From contig JAJEAC010000165.1 in the NCBI GenBank assembly GCA_022824315.1, forward strand, positions 37,514 through 101,513: 64,000 nucleotides of DNA, written 5' to 3'. Shown in pieces: positions 29,772 through 38,549 of this stretch (position 1 is its first letter; every line of letters begins with the position of its first letter). This DNA is from Silicimonas sp. Its GTDB lineage: Bacteria; Pseudomonadota; Alphaproteobacteria; Rhodobacterales; Rhodobacteraceae. The notes beneath the pieces were generated by a model, which was not told the DNA's origin, did no database searches, and saw only the letters and a program-made list of their open reading frames with translations. Position numbers and translations under genes: made by a program.

Positions 29772-30824
29772 TCAAGCCGGCGCTCCAAGCTTCGGGCGCA
29801 CGTCCGCCGTCATCTCGAGGATCTTGGTGGTGTGCACATCGTCAAGGCTGGGCCGCCCGTTCGGATATTGGCCAATCTGGTCATAAATCGCCAGTTGCGC
29901 CTCCAGGCTTGCCGGATCAAAAGTGCCCCAGCCGTCGCGGGCGGTGTCCGCGTCGAAGCTGAGTCTCAGGACCAGGTCGATCGTCTTCTGCTCCCAATCC
30001 AGATCGAGCCCGTCGACCGCACCGACCATGACTTCTACCGCCTCCGATGGATTGGCATGGACCCAGCCCCAACCCATGGCTGTCGCGCCAATGAACGCGG
30101 AAAGCTGATCGGCGTTGTTCTCAACGGCATCGTCGGTGGCGAAATAGACATCGGCATAGGACTCCAGGCCAAGATCGCTGACCAAGAGATCGATCCGGTC
30201 GTCGCCCACCACGGAAAGCGCCTGGGTGTTGGTTATCCAGCCGCCGATGGCATCCACCTCGCCCGCCACCAGCGGGGCCTTGTCAAAGCCAACCGGAATG
30301 ACAGTGATGTTCTCGATCGGAATGCCGTGCTTGGCGGCAATCGCATCGATCAGGAAACGCGCGGTAGGCTGAACACCGACGCGCACGTTTTGCAGGTCCT
30401 CGATGTTGCGCAAGGGCTTTTCCGGCTTCGAGGTCAGCGCGTAAGGCCCGGTCCGATAGCCGCAGGCGAGGATCTTGACCGGCACGCCACCGGCACGGGC
30501 GTTGAAGAGTTGCGGTGTTTCCGAAAACTGGCCGAGCGTCGCGGCACCCGAGATCACCGGTGGCACAGTGGCAGAGTTCGGCCCGCCCGGCGCAAACTCC
30601 ACATCCAGCCCAGCCTCCTTGTAGAAGCCCATTTCGGCGGCCACGATGTCACCGATCTGGCCGTTGGACATCAGCCAGTCGTATTTCACCACCACCTTCG
30701 CGCCCATGGCGCTTGCCGCATCGGGCAGTACCAGATGCACCGCTCCACCAAGGGCACTTGCGACAGTGACCCCGCTGCCTGATTGCAGGAAACGCCGCCG
30801 CGACATTTTCGAATTTCTGTTCAT
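29772..30824 (-). CDS. ABC importer B: Tat-exported substrate-binding protein
   Basis: This 350-residue NMT1/THI5-type binding protein has a twin-arginine signal (SRRRFLQ) ending in Ala-Ser-Ala. It is clearly related to the importer C protein: both have GGPN after the first strand, a GWGWVH motif and a near-identical C-terminus ending in Arg-Pro-Lys-Leu-Gly. The start at 30824 has AGGAGA about 6 bases upstream. Tat export suggests folding before transport. With a cytosine-type deaminase nearby, a pyrimidine-like ligand is an inference only. Confidence 0.9.
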   Translation of the reverse strand: MNRNSKMSRRRFLQSGSGVTVASALGGAVHLVLPDAASAMGAKVVVKYDWLMSNGQIGDIVAAEMGFYKEAGLDVEFAPGGPNSATVPPVISGAATLGQFSETPQLFNARAGGVPVKILACGYRTGPYALTSKPEKPLRNIEDLQNVRVGVQPTARFLIDAIAAKHGIPIENITVIPVGFDKAPLVAGEVDAIGGWITNTQALSVVGDDRIDLLVSDLGLESYADVYFATDDAVENNADQLSAFIGATAMGWGWVHANPSEAVEVMVGAVDGLDLDWEQKTIDLVLRLSFDADTARDGWGTFDPASLEAQLAIYDQIGQYPNGRPSLDDVHTTKILEMTADVRPKLGAPA

Positions 30825-30851
30825 CTTGCTCTCCTGTTGTCTCACGTTTTC

Positions 30852-31280
30852 TTACGGGTTGTGATAATCGCCCGGCCCCCCGTCAAGCCAGGCGTAAAGT
30901 TCCCAGACAGTACCGTCCGGATCATAGAAATAGGCGCACCGTGCATTCCACATATAGTCGTCAGGCGGAGCCTGAAACGGGACGTTCCGCGCAGTGAGTT
31001 CGGCATAATGTCGGTCCACGTCGGACGGGTCCGGCAATTCGACGGCGACGCAGGCCTTGTGGCCGGCGCGCGCGGGGTGGTTCGGCACACCGGTGTGCTC
31101 GCTGATATGCCCGATTTCCCAGGCGGCAAGGATAACGCCGGGCATCTCAAAATCGGCAAAACCCTCCGCCCGGCGGCGAAGCGTCAGATCCAGCTTCTCG
31201 GTATAGAACGCGACCGTACGCTCGATATCCTCAACCAGCAAGCAAATGTCAGTAACGTGTTTGAGCGCGCCAAGGCTCAT
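30852..31280 (-). CDS. VOC-family (glyoxalase/dioxygenase fold) protein
   Basis: This 142-residue vicinal-oxygen-chelate protein has the expected opening (ALKHVTDICLLVEDIERTV) and the C-terminal ARCAYFYDPDGTVWELYAW metal-site motif with a conserved Glu. It has a very strong ribosome site (AAGGAGG 8 bases upstream). It precedes importer B in the same operon, so it probably acts on the imported compound or a derivative. The reaction type (isomerase, lyase or dioxygenase) cannot be decided. Confidence 0.88.
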   Translation of the reverse strand: MSLGALKHVTDICLLVEDIERTVAFYTEKLDLTLRRRAEGFADFEMPGVILAAWEIGHISEHTGVPNHPARAGHKACVAVELPDPSDVDRHYAELTARNVPFQAPPDDYMWNARCAYFYDPDGTVWELYAWLDGGPGDYHNP

Positions 31281-31293
31281 GCGATGTCCTCCT

Positions 31294-31746
31294 TCAGATG
31301 ATCTGGCTGCTCCGTGACTGAGCACACGCCCGAAAGAGTGCATGCCGGCGCCTGGGCGGACAGGCGGCAGTCTCGGCCACACAAGTCATGTTGTCTTCAT
31401 TCAGGTCTTCGATCGGATTCGTCCGCGGGGTCGGCGCCAGAACGCGGCATGCAGCCCAATGCCGCGGCTCGCCGACAATTCTTGCATCTTCGCCATTCGG
31501 CACAATGGCGACCGCTGTTTCAACTCGCAGTTGGCAATGCCCCGCGACTGCTTCAGGGCTGGCCGGGCACACCATCGCAAGGCACTGGCCGACCCGGTCC
31601 CGGGCACCGCCTTCAAACAACCGGCCCCCGGTCCGAACCGCCTTGGCACCAGGCAGCCGGACCAGCGCCCGAAGAAGTTGCGTGGCCGGAGTGGCCACGG
31701 GAAGATCTGCCAGCACTTGATCCATCGGAAAAAAGATTTGACTCAT
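31294..31746 (-). CDS. Possible 150-residue protein of unknown function
   Basis: This frame starts at 31746 with AGGA four bases upstream, faces away from the deaminase gene at 31801 and ends 13 bases before the VOC start. That position suits a first operon gene. I do not recognise the family. The C-terminal part is Arg- and Cys-rich and less convincing. If it is not real, 31281-31800 is an unusually long regulatory gap. Confidence 0.35.
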   Translation of the reverse strand: MSQIFFPMDQVLADLPVATPATQLLRALVRLPGAKAVRTGGRLFEGGARDRVGQCLAMVCPASPEAVAGHCQLRVETAVAIVPNGEDARIVGEPRHWAACRVLAPTPRTNPIEDLNEDNMTCVAETAACPPRRRHALFRACAQSRSSQII

Positions 31747-31800
31747 TCGTCCTGCAAGTAAACGTTTTTCTGGCCAAGCGCTCTTGCTCAAAGGTGCCCC

Positions 31801-32250
31801 ATGCTCAACGAAACCGACCGAATGTTCCTTCGCCTGGCCTATGACGAAGCCAAAGCCGGCTATGACGAGGGTGGCTGTCCCATCGGCAGCGTGCTGGCCC
31901 GGGGCGAGACGCTGGTCGCGCAAGGGCGCAATCAACGGGTTCAGCAAGGCGATCCCATCGCCCATGGCGAAATGGACTGCCTGCGGAAGGCCGGACGGCA
32001 AAGGAGTTATGCGGACACTACGCTATACACCACGCTCAGCCCCTGCATGATGTGCACTGGCACTGTCATTCAGTTCAAGATCCCCCGCGTGGTGATCGGA
32101 GAGACCGAAAACTTTGCCGGCAATCCCGAACTTCTGCGCGAACACGGTGTCCAAGTCATCATTGCAAGCGATACCGAGTGCATCGACTTGATGCGCCGGT
32201 TCATCGCCGAAAGGCCCGAGCTTTGGAATGAAGACATTGCCGAAGAATGA
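31801..32250 (+). CDS. Cytosine deaminase-like protein, yeast Fcy1 type
   Basis: This 149-residue zinc deaminase of the cytidine/dCMP fold has the metal and catalytic motifs HGE (His55, Glu57) and PCMMC (Cys82, Cys85). The stretch DTTLYTTLSPCMMCTG and the C-terminal FIAERPELWNEDI resemble yeast cytosine deaminase Fcy1 rather than bacterial TadA. The probable reaction is hydrolytic deamination of cytosine or a similar aminopyrimidine. Start at 31801 has AAAGGTG upstream. It diverges from the importer B operon. Confidence 0.85.
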   Translation: MLNETDRMFLRLAYDEAKAGYDEGGCPIGSVLARGETLVAQGRNQRVQQGDPIAHGEMDCLRKAGRQRSYADTTLYTTLSPCMMCTGTVIQFKIPRVVIGETENFAGNPELLREHGVQVIIASDTECIDLMRRFIAERPELWNEDIAEE

Positions 32251-32482
32251 CCGAGCGGGATTTCCTCTCAAAGAAAATGCCCCTGCCCAATGTTGGAATG
32301 ACGCATCCGGGAACATCATCGAGACCGCCCGGGGCAAGGGAAACGGCACGCTAGGCCGATGCCTGAAATAATCAAGAGCGCCCACCCAAATCTGGCGACG
32401 TTGGATGGTCATCATGCTCCTTGCGGCCTTGCTCCTCCGGATTTCGTTAAGGTTACTCGGCCTGAATTTCGCCGGAAGGGCT

Positions 32483-33358
32483 CTACCTGTTTGCACTGCC
32501 GCTGGATTGGCACATTCGCATGAATTCGCGAATGACCCTGACATCGCGACGCTGGCGCAAATGGACCACCGTTTCCCGCATTTCCAGGTCAATGTCTTCA
32601 AGTTCGAATGCGCGAATGCGCTGATCTTCGCCCAATTCTGCACGGGACACGATGCCGACACCGTCGTTGGCGGCGACGATTTCACGAACTGCCTCGCGTC
32701 CTTCCGCAACGACCGCAGGATCAAGCGTCACGCCTCGCTCCTTGCCAAGCTCTTCTAGCTGTTGCCGTGTCTTTGAGCCAGGTTCGCGCAAGACGAGCGG
32801 CAGACCGGCCAGCTCGGCGAGCGAGATGCTCCGCTTTCCGGCCGGGAAATAGTCCCGGCGCGCAAACCCCACCAACTTGCTCCTTGACAAGGACAGCGCC
32901 TCGAAATCATCGTAAGATTCCCCGCTGCCGATGACGCCGATGTCGGCTTCGAAAGATCTCAACCTTTGAACGATTTCTTCGGTATTTCCTGAGGCGATGA
33001 CAATCCGAACGCCAGGGTGGGTCTTCCGAAATCCGTGAATGATGCTGCTGACATGGCTGGCAGAGTCGACCATGATGCGCAGTTCTTCCTCAATCCGGTT
33101 TGCCGTTTCAGACAACAGGCTCTTTATCTCGCCTTCCATTTCGAAATACGCGCGGGTCTTGGCAAAAAGCTCTTCACCGTCTGGTGTCAAGACAACCTTC
33201 TTCCGGATGCGGGAAAACAGCAGAACATCATTGTCTCTTTCCAGTCTCAGCACTTGGTCCGAGATTGCCGGTTGTGTCAGGCCAAGAGCCTCGGCGGCAA
33301 GAGAGAACCCTCCCAGCAAGGCCACATAGTGAAACGCACGGATCTGAGCATGGGTCAT
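32483..33358 (-). CDS. LysR-family regulator, probably of phosphonate genes
   Basis: This 291-residue protein has an N-terminal HTH (LGLTQPAISDQVLRLE) and a LysR effector domain. It diverges from phnW across a 106-base AT-rich interval. LysR regulators commonly sit beside 2-aminoethylphosphonate genes, so control of phnW-phnA-phnY is likely, with 2-aminoethylphosphonate or a derivative as possible effector. Confidence 0.92.
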   Translation of the reverse strand: MTHAQIRAFHYVALLGGFSLAAEALGLTQPAISDQVLRLERDNDVLLFSRIRKKVVLTPDGEELFAKTRAYFEMEGEIKSLLSETANRIEEELRIMVDSASHVSSIIHGFRKTHPGVRIVIASGNTEEIVQRLRSFEADIGVIGSGESYDDFEALSLSRSKLVGFARRDYFPAGKRSISLAELAGLPLVLREPGSKTRQQLEELGKERGVTLDPAVVAEGREAVREIVAANDGVGIVSRAELGEDQRIRAFELEDIDLEMRETVVHLRQRRDVRVIREFMRMCQSSGSANR

Positions 33359-33375
33359 GCATCGCTCACGTATCG

Positions 33376-33418
33376 ATGAAAATTATTAAATGATAATATT
33401 TAACGATTTTATTTATGC
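33376..33418. promoter_or_regulatory. AT-rich LysR/phnW divergent control region
   Basis: This stretch is strikingly AT-rich against the surrounding GC-rich DNA. It contains the interrupted palindrome ATTAT (33382-33386) and ATAAT (33393-33397) with a 6-base spacer, compatible with a T-N11-A LysR box. It lies between the LysR start and the phnW start. Confidence 0.5.
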
Positions 33419-33464
33419 AAGTTCCTTCACCATAACGGAACCGGAAACAATTACGGGTGATGAC

Positions 33465-34646
33465 ATGACGGCACCGCAACTGGAATCGCCACGGCTGGGA
33501 GAGCGGTATCTGCTCACCCCGGGACCGCTGACCACTTCCTTTGCCACCAAAGAGGCCATGCTGAAGGACTGGGGAAGCAGGGATGATGACTTCCGTGCCA
33601 TGACGCGCGATCTGAGATCTCGGCTGCTGGGCCTGATCGGACGCGGGTCTGACGCCTATGATTGCGTCCCGATTCAGGGCTCTGGCAGCTATTGCGTCGA
33701 GGCAATGTTGGGTTCCTTTGTTCCGCAGGACGGCAAGGTCCTTGTTCTGGCCAATGGCGCCTATGGCCAGCGAGCTTCGACGACGATGGGCTATCTTGGA
33801 CGCAAGAAGGTGTTGCTCGACAAAGGGGACTATCTGCCGCCGCGTGGCGAAGAAGTCGCTGCCATTCTGACAAACGATCCAGACATCACGCATGTGTTCG
33901 CCATTCACTGCGAAACCTCTTCCGGCATCCTGAACCCGATCGAAGAGATCGCCGAGGCCACACGTGCCGGGGGCCGCAAGCTGCTGATCGACAGCATGTC
34001 CGCGTTTGGCGCCCTCCCCCTCCACCCGGAAGAACTGGGATGTACAGCTTTTGCCTCTTCTGCCAACAAGTGCATTGAAGGCGTGCCCGGCTTCGGCTTT
34101 GTCATTGCGCGCAAGGACGAGATCAAGGCGGCCAAGGGCAACTCGCACTCGCTGTCATTGGACGTGCATGCCCAATGGGCCACGATGGAGAAGACCAGCC
34201 AGTGGCGGTTTACGCCGCCAACCCACGTTGTTGCGGCCTTTGTCGAAGCGCTGAAACAGCACGAGGCCGAGGGTGGCGTTGCCGGACGTGGCGCCCGCTA
34301 CATGCGCAACCGCGAAGTCATGGTTGCAGGCATGCGCAGCCTGGGCTTTGAAACCCTGCTGGCCGACCGCTGGCTCAGCCCGATCATCACCACATTCTTC
34401 TGCCCCGCCGACCCGGCCTTCAGCTTCGACCGGTTCTACGATCTGATGAGGGACAAGGGCTTCATAATCTATCCCGGAAAGTTGACGGTTGTGGAATCGT
34501 TCCGCGTCGGATGTATCGGGCAGATGGACGAAACTGTCATGCGGGCAGTTGTCGCCGCCGCGAAAGAGGCGCTCGAACACATGGGCGTCGCCTCCGCAGC
34601 TCCGCCGACGACCGCGCTGGAAGAGCGCAAGAGACTCGCCGCTTGA
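33465..34646 (+). CDS. phnW: 2-aminoethylphosphonate--pyruvate transaminase
   Basis: PhnW moves the amino group of 2-aminoethylphosphonate to pyruvate, giving phosphonoacetaldehyde and alanine. The 393-residue class V PLP enzyme has LLTPGPLTTS at the start, Asp176 in LIDSMSA and the PLP lysine in SSANKCIEG (Lys202). The ATG at 33465 is preferred over an upstream start at 33390 that would lie in the AT-rich operator. First gene of phnW-phnA-phnY. Confidence 0.95.
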   Translation: MTAPQLESPRLGERYLLTPGPLTTSFATKEAMLKDWGSRDDDFRAMTRDLRSRLLGLIGRGSDAYDCVPIQGSGSYCVEAMLGSFVPQDGKVLVLANGAYGQRASTTMGYLGRKKVLLDKGDYLPPRGEEVAAILTNDPDITHVFAIHCETSSGILNPIEEIAEATRAGGRKLLIDSMSAFGALPLHPEELGCTAFASSANKCIEGVPGFGFVIARKDEIKAAKGNSHSLSLDVHAQWATMEKTSQWRFTPPTHVVAAFVEALKQHEAEGGVAGRGARYMRNREVMVAGMRSLGFETLLADRWLSPIITTFFCPADPAFSFDRFYDLMRDKGFIIYPGKLTVVESFRVGCIGQMDETVMRAVVAAAKEALEHMGVASAAPPTTALEERKRLAA

Positions 34647-34654
34647 GGAACAAC

Positions 34655-35917
34655 ATGCCGATCAATGCCCCCGTCGTTGCAAACGGTCGCACCTATCCTG
34701 TGCCAAAAACCTGCGCCATCGCCATCTGCCTGGATGGGTGCGACCCGGAATACTTGAAGGTCGCCATCGCCGAAGGGCTGATGCCGAACCTCGAGCGAAT
34801 CCGCGAGACCGGGACCGACCGGCTGGCGCACTCGGTGATCCCGTCCTTCACAAACCCGAACAACCTGTCGATTGCCACAGGCCGTCCGCCAGCGGTGCAT
34901 GGCATCTGCGGCAACTTCCTTTTCGACCCGGATGCCGGCGAAGAAGTGATGATGAACGACGTCCGCTTCCTGCGTGCGCCCACCATCTTTTCGAAGTTCC
35001 ACGAGGCTGGCGCCCGCGTCGCGATTGTCACCGCCAAGGACAAGCTGCGTGCCCTGCTCGGCGCAGGCCTGAAGTTTCAAGATGATCGCGCCGTGGCTTT
35101 CTCGGCGGAACGGTCTGGCGACACCACCAAGGTCGAGCACGGGGTCGACAATGCGAGCGAATGGCTGGGCATGCCGGTGCCGGAGGTCTATTCGACCGAT
35201 CTGTCCGAATTTGTCTTCGCAGCTGGCGTGAAGCTCCTGAAAGAAATGAAGCCTGACGTGATGTACCTGTCGACTACGGACTATGTGCAGCACAAATTTG
35301 CGCCAAACGAACAGGGCGCAAAGGACTTTTGCGCCATGTTCGACCGCTACCTGGGCGAGTTGGACGCGCTTGGCGCAGCCATCGTGACAACCGCCGATCA
35401 CGGCATGAAGCCCAAGCATGACACCTCGACCAAGGAACCGTCCGTTATCTACATGCAGGACGTGTTCGACGAATGGCTGGGCGAGTCCGCGACCCGCGTC
35501 ATCCTGCCGATCACCGACCCCTATGTCGTACACCATGGCGCCCTTGGCTCATTTGCGACCGCATATCTCCCTGAGGATGCGGACCGGGACGAGATCAAGG
35601 TCAAGGTCACCGCCCTGCCGGAAATGCTGGAAGTGCTGACCCGCGAGGAAGCGGTGGCGAAATACGAACTGCCCGCCGACCGAATTGGAGATCTGACTAT
35701 GGTCTGCACCGAAAGCATGACCATCGGCACTTCTGAGGACCGCCACGACCTGGCCGCCTTGGGCGAGCCCCTGCGCAGTCACGGCGGGCTGACCGAGCAG
35801 GAAGTGCCCTTTGTCATCAACCGTGTGATCGACGTGCCCAACGCGCCAATCCTGCGCAATTTCGACGCGTTCCATTACGCAACCGCCGCCGCAGCATTGG
35901 AAGAGGTCCCCGCATGA
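34655..35917 (+). CDS. phnA: Phosphonoacetate hydrolase
   Basis: PhnA is a zinc enzyme of the alkaline phosphatase superfamily that splits phosphonoacetate into acetate and phosphate. The 420-residue protein has the metal Asp in CLDGCDPEY, the nucleophile Thr66 in PSFTNPNN, and metal ligands in TTDYVQHKF and TTADHGMKP. It starts 8 bases after phnW with GAGGAA upstream and overlaps phnY by four bases. Confidence 0.94.
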   Translation: MPINAPVVANGRTYPVPKTCAIAICLDGCDPEYLKVAIAEGLMPNLERIRETGTDRLAHSVIPSFTNPNNLSIATGRPPAVHGICGNFLFDPDAGEEVMMNDVRFLRAPTIFSKFHEAGARVAIVTAKDKLRALLGAGLKFQDDRAVAFSAERSGDTTKVEHGVDNASEWLGMPVPEVYSTDLSEFVFAAGVKLLKEMKPDVMYLSTTDYVQHKFAPNEQGAKDFCAMFDRYLGELDALGAAIVTTADHGMKPKHDTSTKEPSVIYMQDVFDEWLGESATRVILPITDPYVVHHGALGSFATAYLPEDADRDEIKVKVTALPEMLEVLTREEAVAKYELPADRIGDLTMVCTESMTIGTSEDRHDLAALGEPLRSHGGLTEQEVPFVINRVIDVPNAPILRNFDAFHYATAAAALEEVPA

Positions 35918-37371
35918 ACGAGATGACAAATCTGGATATCCGCAACGAAGGCATGCGCATCGGCGGAGAGGCGGTCTTCGCCGACAGCACCGTGCCGGTA
36001 AAGTACCCTTACACGGAAGAGGTTGTAGGATATGTGCCCGCCGGTGACGCCAGCCATGCGGCAAAGGCCTTTGAAATCGCGGCGAATTACAAGTCGAATC
36101 TCACGCGTTACGAGCGAAGCAAGATCCTGAAACATGCGGGCGAGATCATCGGAGAGCGGCGCGAGTATCTGGCAAGATGGCTGACGCTGGAACTCGGCAT
36201 CTGCCACCAACACGCGGTTTACGAGACCAAGCGCGCGCAGGACGTGTTCCAGTTTGCCGCCGCCGAGGCGCTGAAAGACGATGGCGAGATCTTCTCCTGT
36301 GACCTGACCCACAATGGCAAGGATCGCAAGATATTCACCAAGCGCGAGCCGGTTCGCGCCATCAGTGCGATCACGCCGTTCAACCACCCGTTGAACATGG
36401 TCAGCCACAAGATTGCGCCGTCCATCGCGACGAACAACTGCATGGTCTGCAAGCCAACCGAACTGACGCCACTCACGGCAATCACGCTTGCCGACATACT
36501 TTACGATGCCGGCCTTCCGCACGAGATGTTCCAGATCGTGACCGGTTGGCCGCAGGATATCGGCGACGAGATGATCACCAACGAGCATATCGACATCATC
36601 ACCTTCACTGGCGGCGTACCGGTCGGCAAGTTGATTGCTGCGAAGGCGGCATACAAGCGTTCCGCGCTTGAGTTGGGCGGCAACGACCCGCTGATCATCT
36701 GCAATGACTTGGGCGAGGCGGATCTCGAAAGGGCCGCGACCATCGCTGTTGCGGGCGCCACCGGAAACTCGGGTCAGCGCTGTACGGCAGTGAAGCGAAT
36801 CCTCGTGCAGGAAAGCGTGGCGGACCAATTCGTGCCGCTGGTGCTGGAGCAGGCCAGGAAGATCAAATTCGGCGATCCGCAAGACCCGGAAACCGAGCTA
36901 GGTTGCGTAATCCACAAGGAAGCCGCCGAGCTCTTTGAAAGCCGCGTCTTGCAAGCTGAAAAGGAAGGGGCGGAGATCCTTTACCACCCTGGGCGGCGGG
37001 GTGCGTTGCTGCCGCCCATCGTCGTGGACAAGGTGCCGCATGCCTCGGAACTGGTGATGGAGGAGACCTTTGGCCCCATAGTGCCAATCGTGCGCGTGCC
37101 GGACAATGACGAAGAGGTGATGGCAATCTCGAATTCCACTGATTTCGGTCTGTCCTCGGGCGTCTGCACCAACAATTTCCACCGGATGCACGCCTACATC
37201 GAAGGGCTGAACGTAGGCACCGTCAACATATGGGAACAACCGGGCTACCGTATCGAGATGTCACCCTTTGGCGGCATCAAGGACAGCGGCAATGGCGTCA
37301 AGGAGGGCGTCATCGAAGCGATGAAGTTCTTCACCACGGTCAAGACATTCTCCCTGCCTTGGCCGCGTTGA
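35914..37371 (+). CDS. phnY: Phosphonoacetaldehyde dehydrogenase
   Basis: PhnY oxidises phosphonoacetaldehyde to phosphonoacetate with NAD, linking PhnW to PhnA. The 485-residue aldehyde dehydrogenase has [15 protein letters not shown], the general-base Glu near residue 253 (ALELGGNDP) and the nucleophile Cys290 ([10 protein letters not shown]). Start overlaps the phnA stop (ATGA). Together the three enzymes match the route described for Sinorhizobium meliloti. Confidence 0.94.
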   Translation: MNEMTNLDIRNEGMRIGGEAVFADSTVPVKYPYTEEVVGYVPAGDASHAAKAFEIAANYKSNLTRYERSKILKHAGEIIGERREYLARWLTLELGICHQHAVYETKRAQDVFQFAAAEALKDDGEIFSCDLTHNGKDRKIFTKREPVRAISAITPFNHPLNMVSHKIAPSIATNNCMVCKPTELTPLTAITLADILYDAGLPHEMFQIVTGWPQDIGDEMITNEHIDIITFTGGVPVGKLIAAKAAYKRSALELGGNDPLIICNDLGEADLERAATIAVAGATGNSGQRCTAVKRILVQESVADQFVPLVLEQARKIKFGDPQDPETELGCVIHKEAAELFESRVLQAEKEGAEILYHPGRRGALLPPIVVDKVPHASELVMEETFGPIVPIVRVPDNDEEVMAISNSTDFGLSSGVCTNNFHRMHAYIEGLNVGTVNIWEQPGYRIEMSPFGGIKDSGNGVKEGVIEAMKFFTTVKTFSLPWPR

Positions 37372-37429
37372 TCCCATTGGGAACAACGCGGCCACTGGAC
37401 CGTGGCCCATCGGGTCACGGTTCTTTCCC

Positions 37430-38269
37430 ATGAGTGTCCTGATCATTTTCATCGTTCTCACGGCCGCACTGATGCACGCGACCTGGAACGCGCTGGTAAA
37501 GAGCGCGAATGACCGGTTGATGGTTCTGGGCCTGATCGCGTTGGGGCATGCGGCACCTGGACTTGTCATCCTGGCCCTTGCCGGCCTGCCCCAAACAGGC
37601 ACCTACCCCTACATCATTGCCTCAACGGTCATTCACTGGGGGTATTACTGGTGCCTCAACTTGGCCTATCGCAGCGGGGACCTGTCGGTCGCCTATCCGA
37701 TTGCGCGCGGCATCGCGCCTGTGCTGGTCGCGCTTGGTGCGCAGGTCTGGATCGGCGAGATCCTTCCACTCATGGCCTGGTTCGGCATTCTGGCGGTGTC
37801 TTTCGGCATCGGCATCCTGTCCATTGCGGGGCTTGGGGCCACGACAAGCTGGGCGGGCATTGCCGCCGCTCTCATCACGGGGATAACCATTGCCGCCTAT
37901 TCCCTGGCTGACGGCGTCGGCGTGCGCATGTCTGGCAACGCGCTGACCTACATCGCGCTCTTGTTCACGGCTGAGATATTTGTGGCAGGGTTTATCTTCT
38001 CCACCCGGATGGACCGGCTGCGCGCCCTGCCTGTGCGCACGATCTGTCTGGGGTTTGTCGGCGGTGTCGTCTCCAGTTCGGCCTATGCACTCGTGCTTTA
38101 TGCCAAGACCCTCGCGCCGTTGGGGGCGGTATCAGCCTTGCGGGAAACCTCGGTGATCTTTGCGGCGCTGCTTGGCGTGACTTGGCTCAAGGAGGGGCCG
38201 AAATCCAGCCGTCTTGCAGCCGCTTGCGTTGTAGCTTGCGGCATTGTCGTTTTGGGGGTAGCGACATGA
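37430..38269 (+). CDS. DMT/EamA-family membrane transporter
   Basis: This 279-residue protein has about ten hydrophobic segments in two EamA repeats, as in drug/metabolite transporters. It follows phnY by 58 bases on the same strand. It could move 2-aminoethylphosphonate, alanine or a pathway product, but direction and substrate are unknown. Confidence 0.85.
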   Translation: MSVLIIFIVLTAALMHATWNALVKSANDRLMVLGLIALGHAAPGLVILALAGLPQTGTYPYIIASTVIHWGYYWCLNLAYRSGDLSVAYPIARGIAPVLVALGAQVWIGEILPLMAWFGILAVSFGIGILSIAGLGATTSWAGIAAALITGITIAAYSLADGVGVRMSGNALTYIALLFTAEIFVAGFIFSTRMDRLRALPVRTICLGFVGGVVSSSAYALVLYAKTLAPLGAVSALRETSVIFAALLGVTWLKEGPKSSRLAAACVVACGIVVLGVAT

Positions 38270-38487
38270 GCCTTTTGTTCTTCCTGGTCCGGACCGCGGG
38301 CGCGACAATGTTACTGCCCTTTGCCGCACGCATTGCACGCTCCGAATTCGAGCGGCTCCTTCGTGCAGCCTTCAGGCGACACATGCTGGAACGCGAGAAT
38401 CTGCCACGAAATGCACATACGGGAACGGGGCCGACGGTGGTGCTGAATTTACCCGTCCAACTTGCGGGGGACCCCACCCTTGCATAG
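38266..38487 (+). CDS. Possible 73-residue small protein coupled to the transporter
   Basis: This frame starts by ATGA overlap with the transporter stop. It has a hydrophobic N-terminal stretch (about residues 2-20) followed by an Arg-rich part. No family is recognised. It ends just before a rearranged junction, so it may be a truncated or chance frame. Confidence 0.3.
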   Translation: MSLLFFLVRTAGATMLLPFAARIARSEFERLLRAAFRRHMLERENLPRNAHTGTGPTVVLNLPVQLAGDPTLA

Positions 38488-38499
38488 CGGGAAATCCCG

Positions 38500-38549
38500 G
38501 GAAAACTCATCCACAGCTGCTGCTGGCTCGCAAGAAATGTGGAAAACTC
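38500..38549. repeat. GGAAAACTC direct repeat at a broken-gene junction
   Basis: GGAAAACTC occurs at 38500-38508 and 38541-38549, 41 bases apart. Between and overlapping them are two DnaA-box-like nonamers in opposite orientation (38507-38515 and 38538-38546), each one mismatch from TTATCCACA. The site lies where similarity of the adjacent dehydrogenase pseudogene stops, so a past recombination event is possible. Confidence 0.4.

Noticed and set aside
37390..37407. Terminator between phnY and the DMT transporter
   Set aside because: The 6-bp hairpin has no T-run and the genes are close and co-directional.
38507..38546. Replication origin from two DnaA-like boxes
   Set aside because: Only two imperfect boxes, no AT-rich unwinding stretch and no dnaA, parAB or repABC genes nearby.
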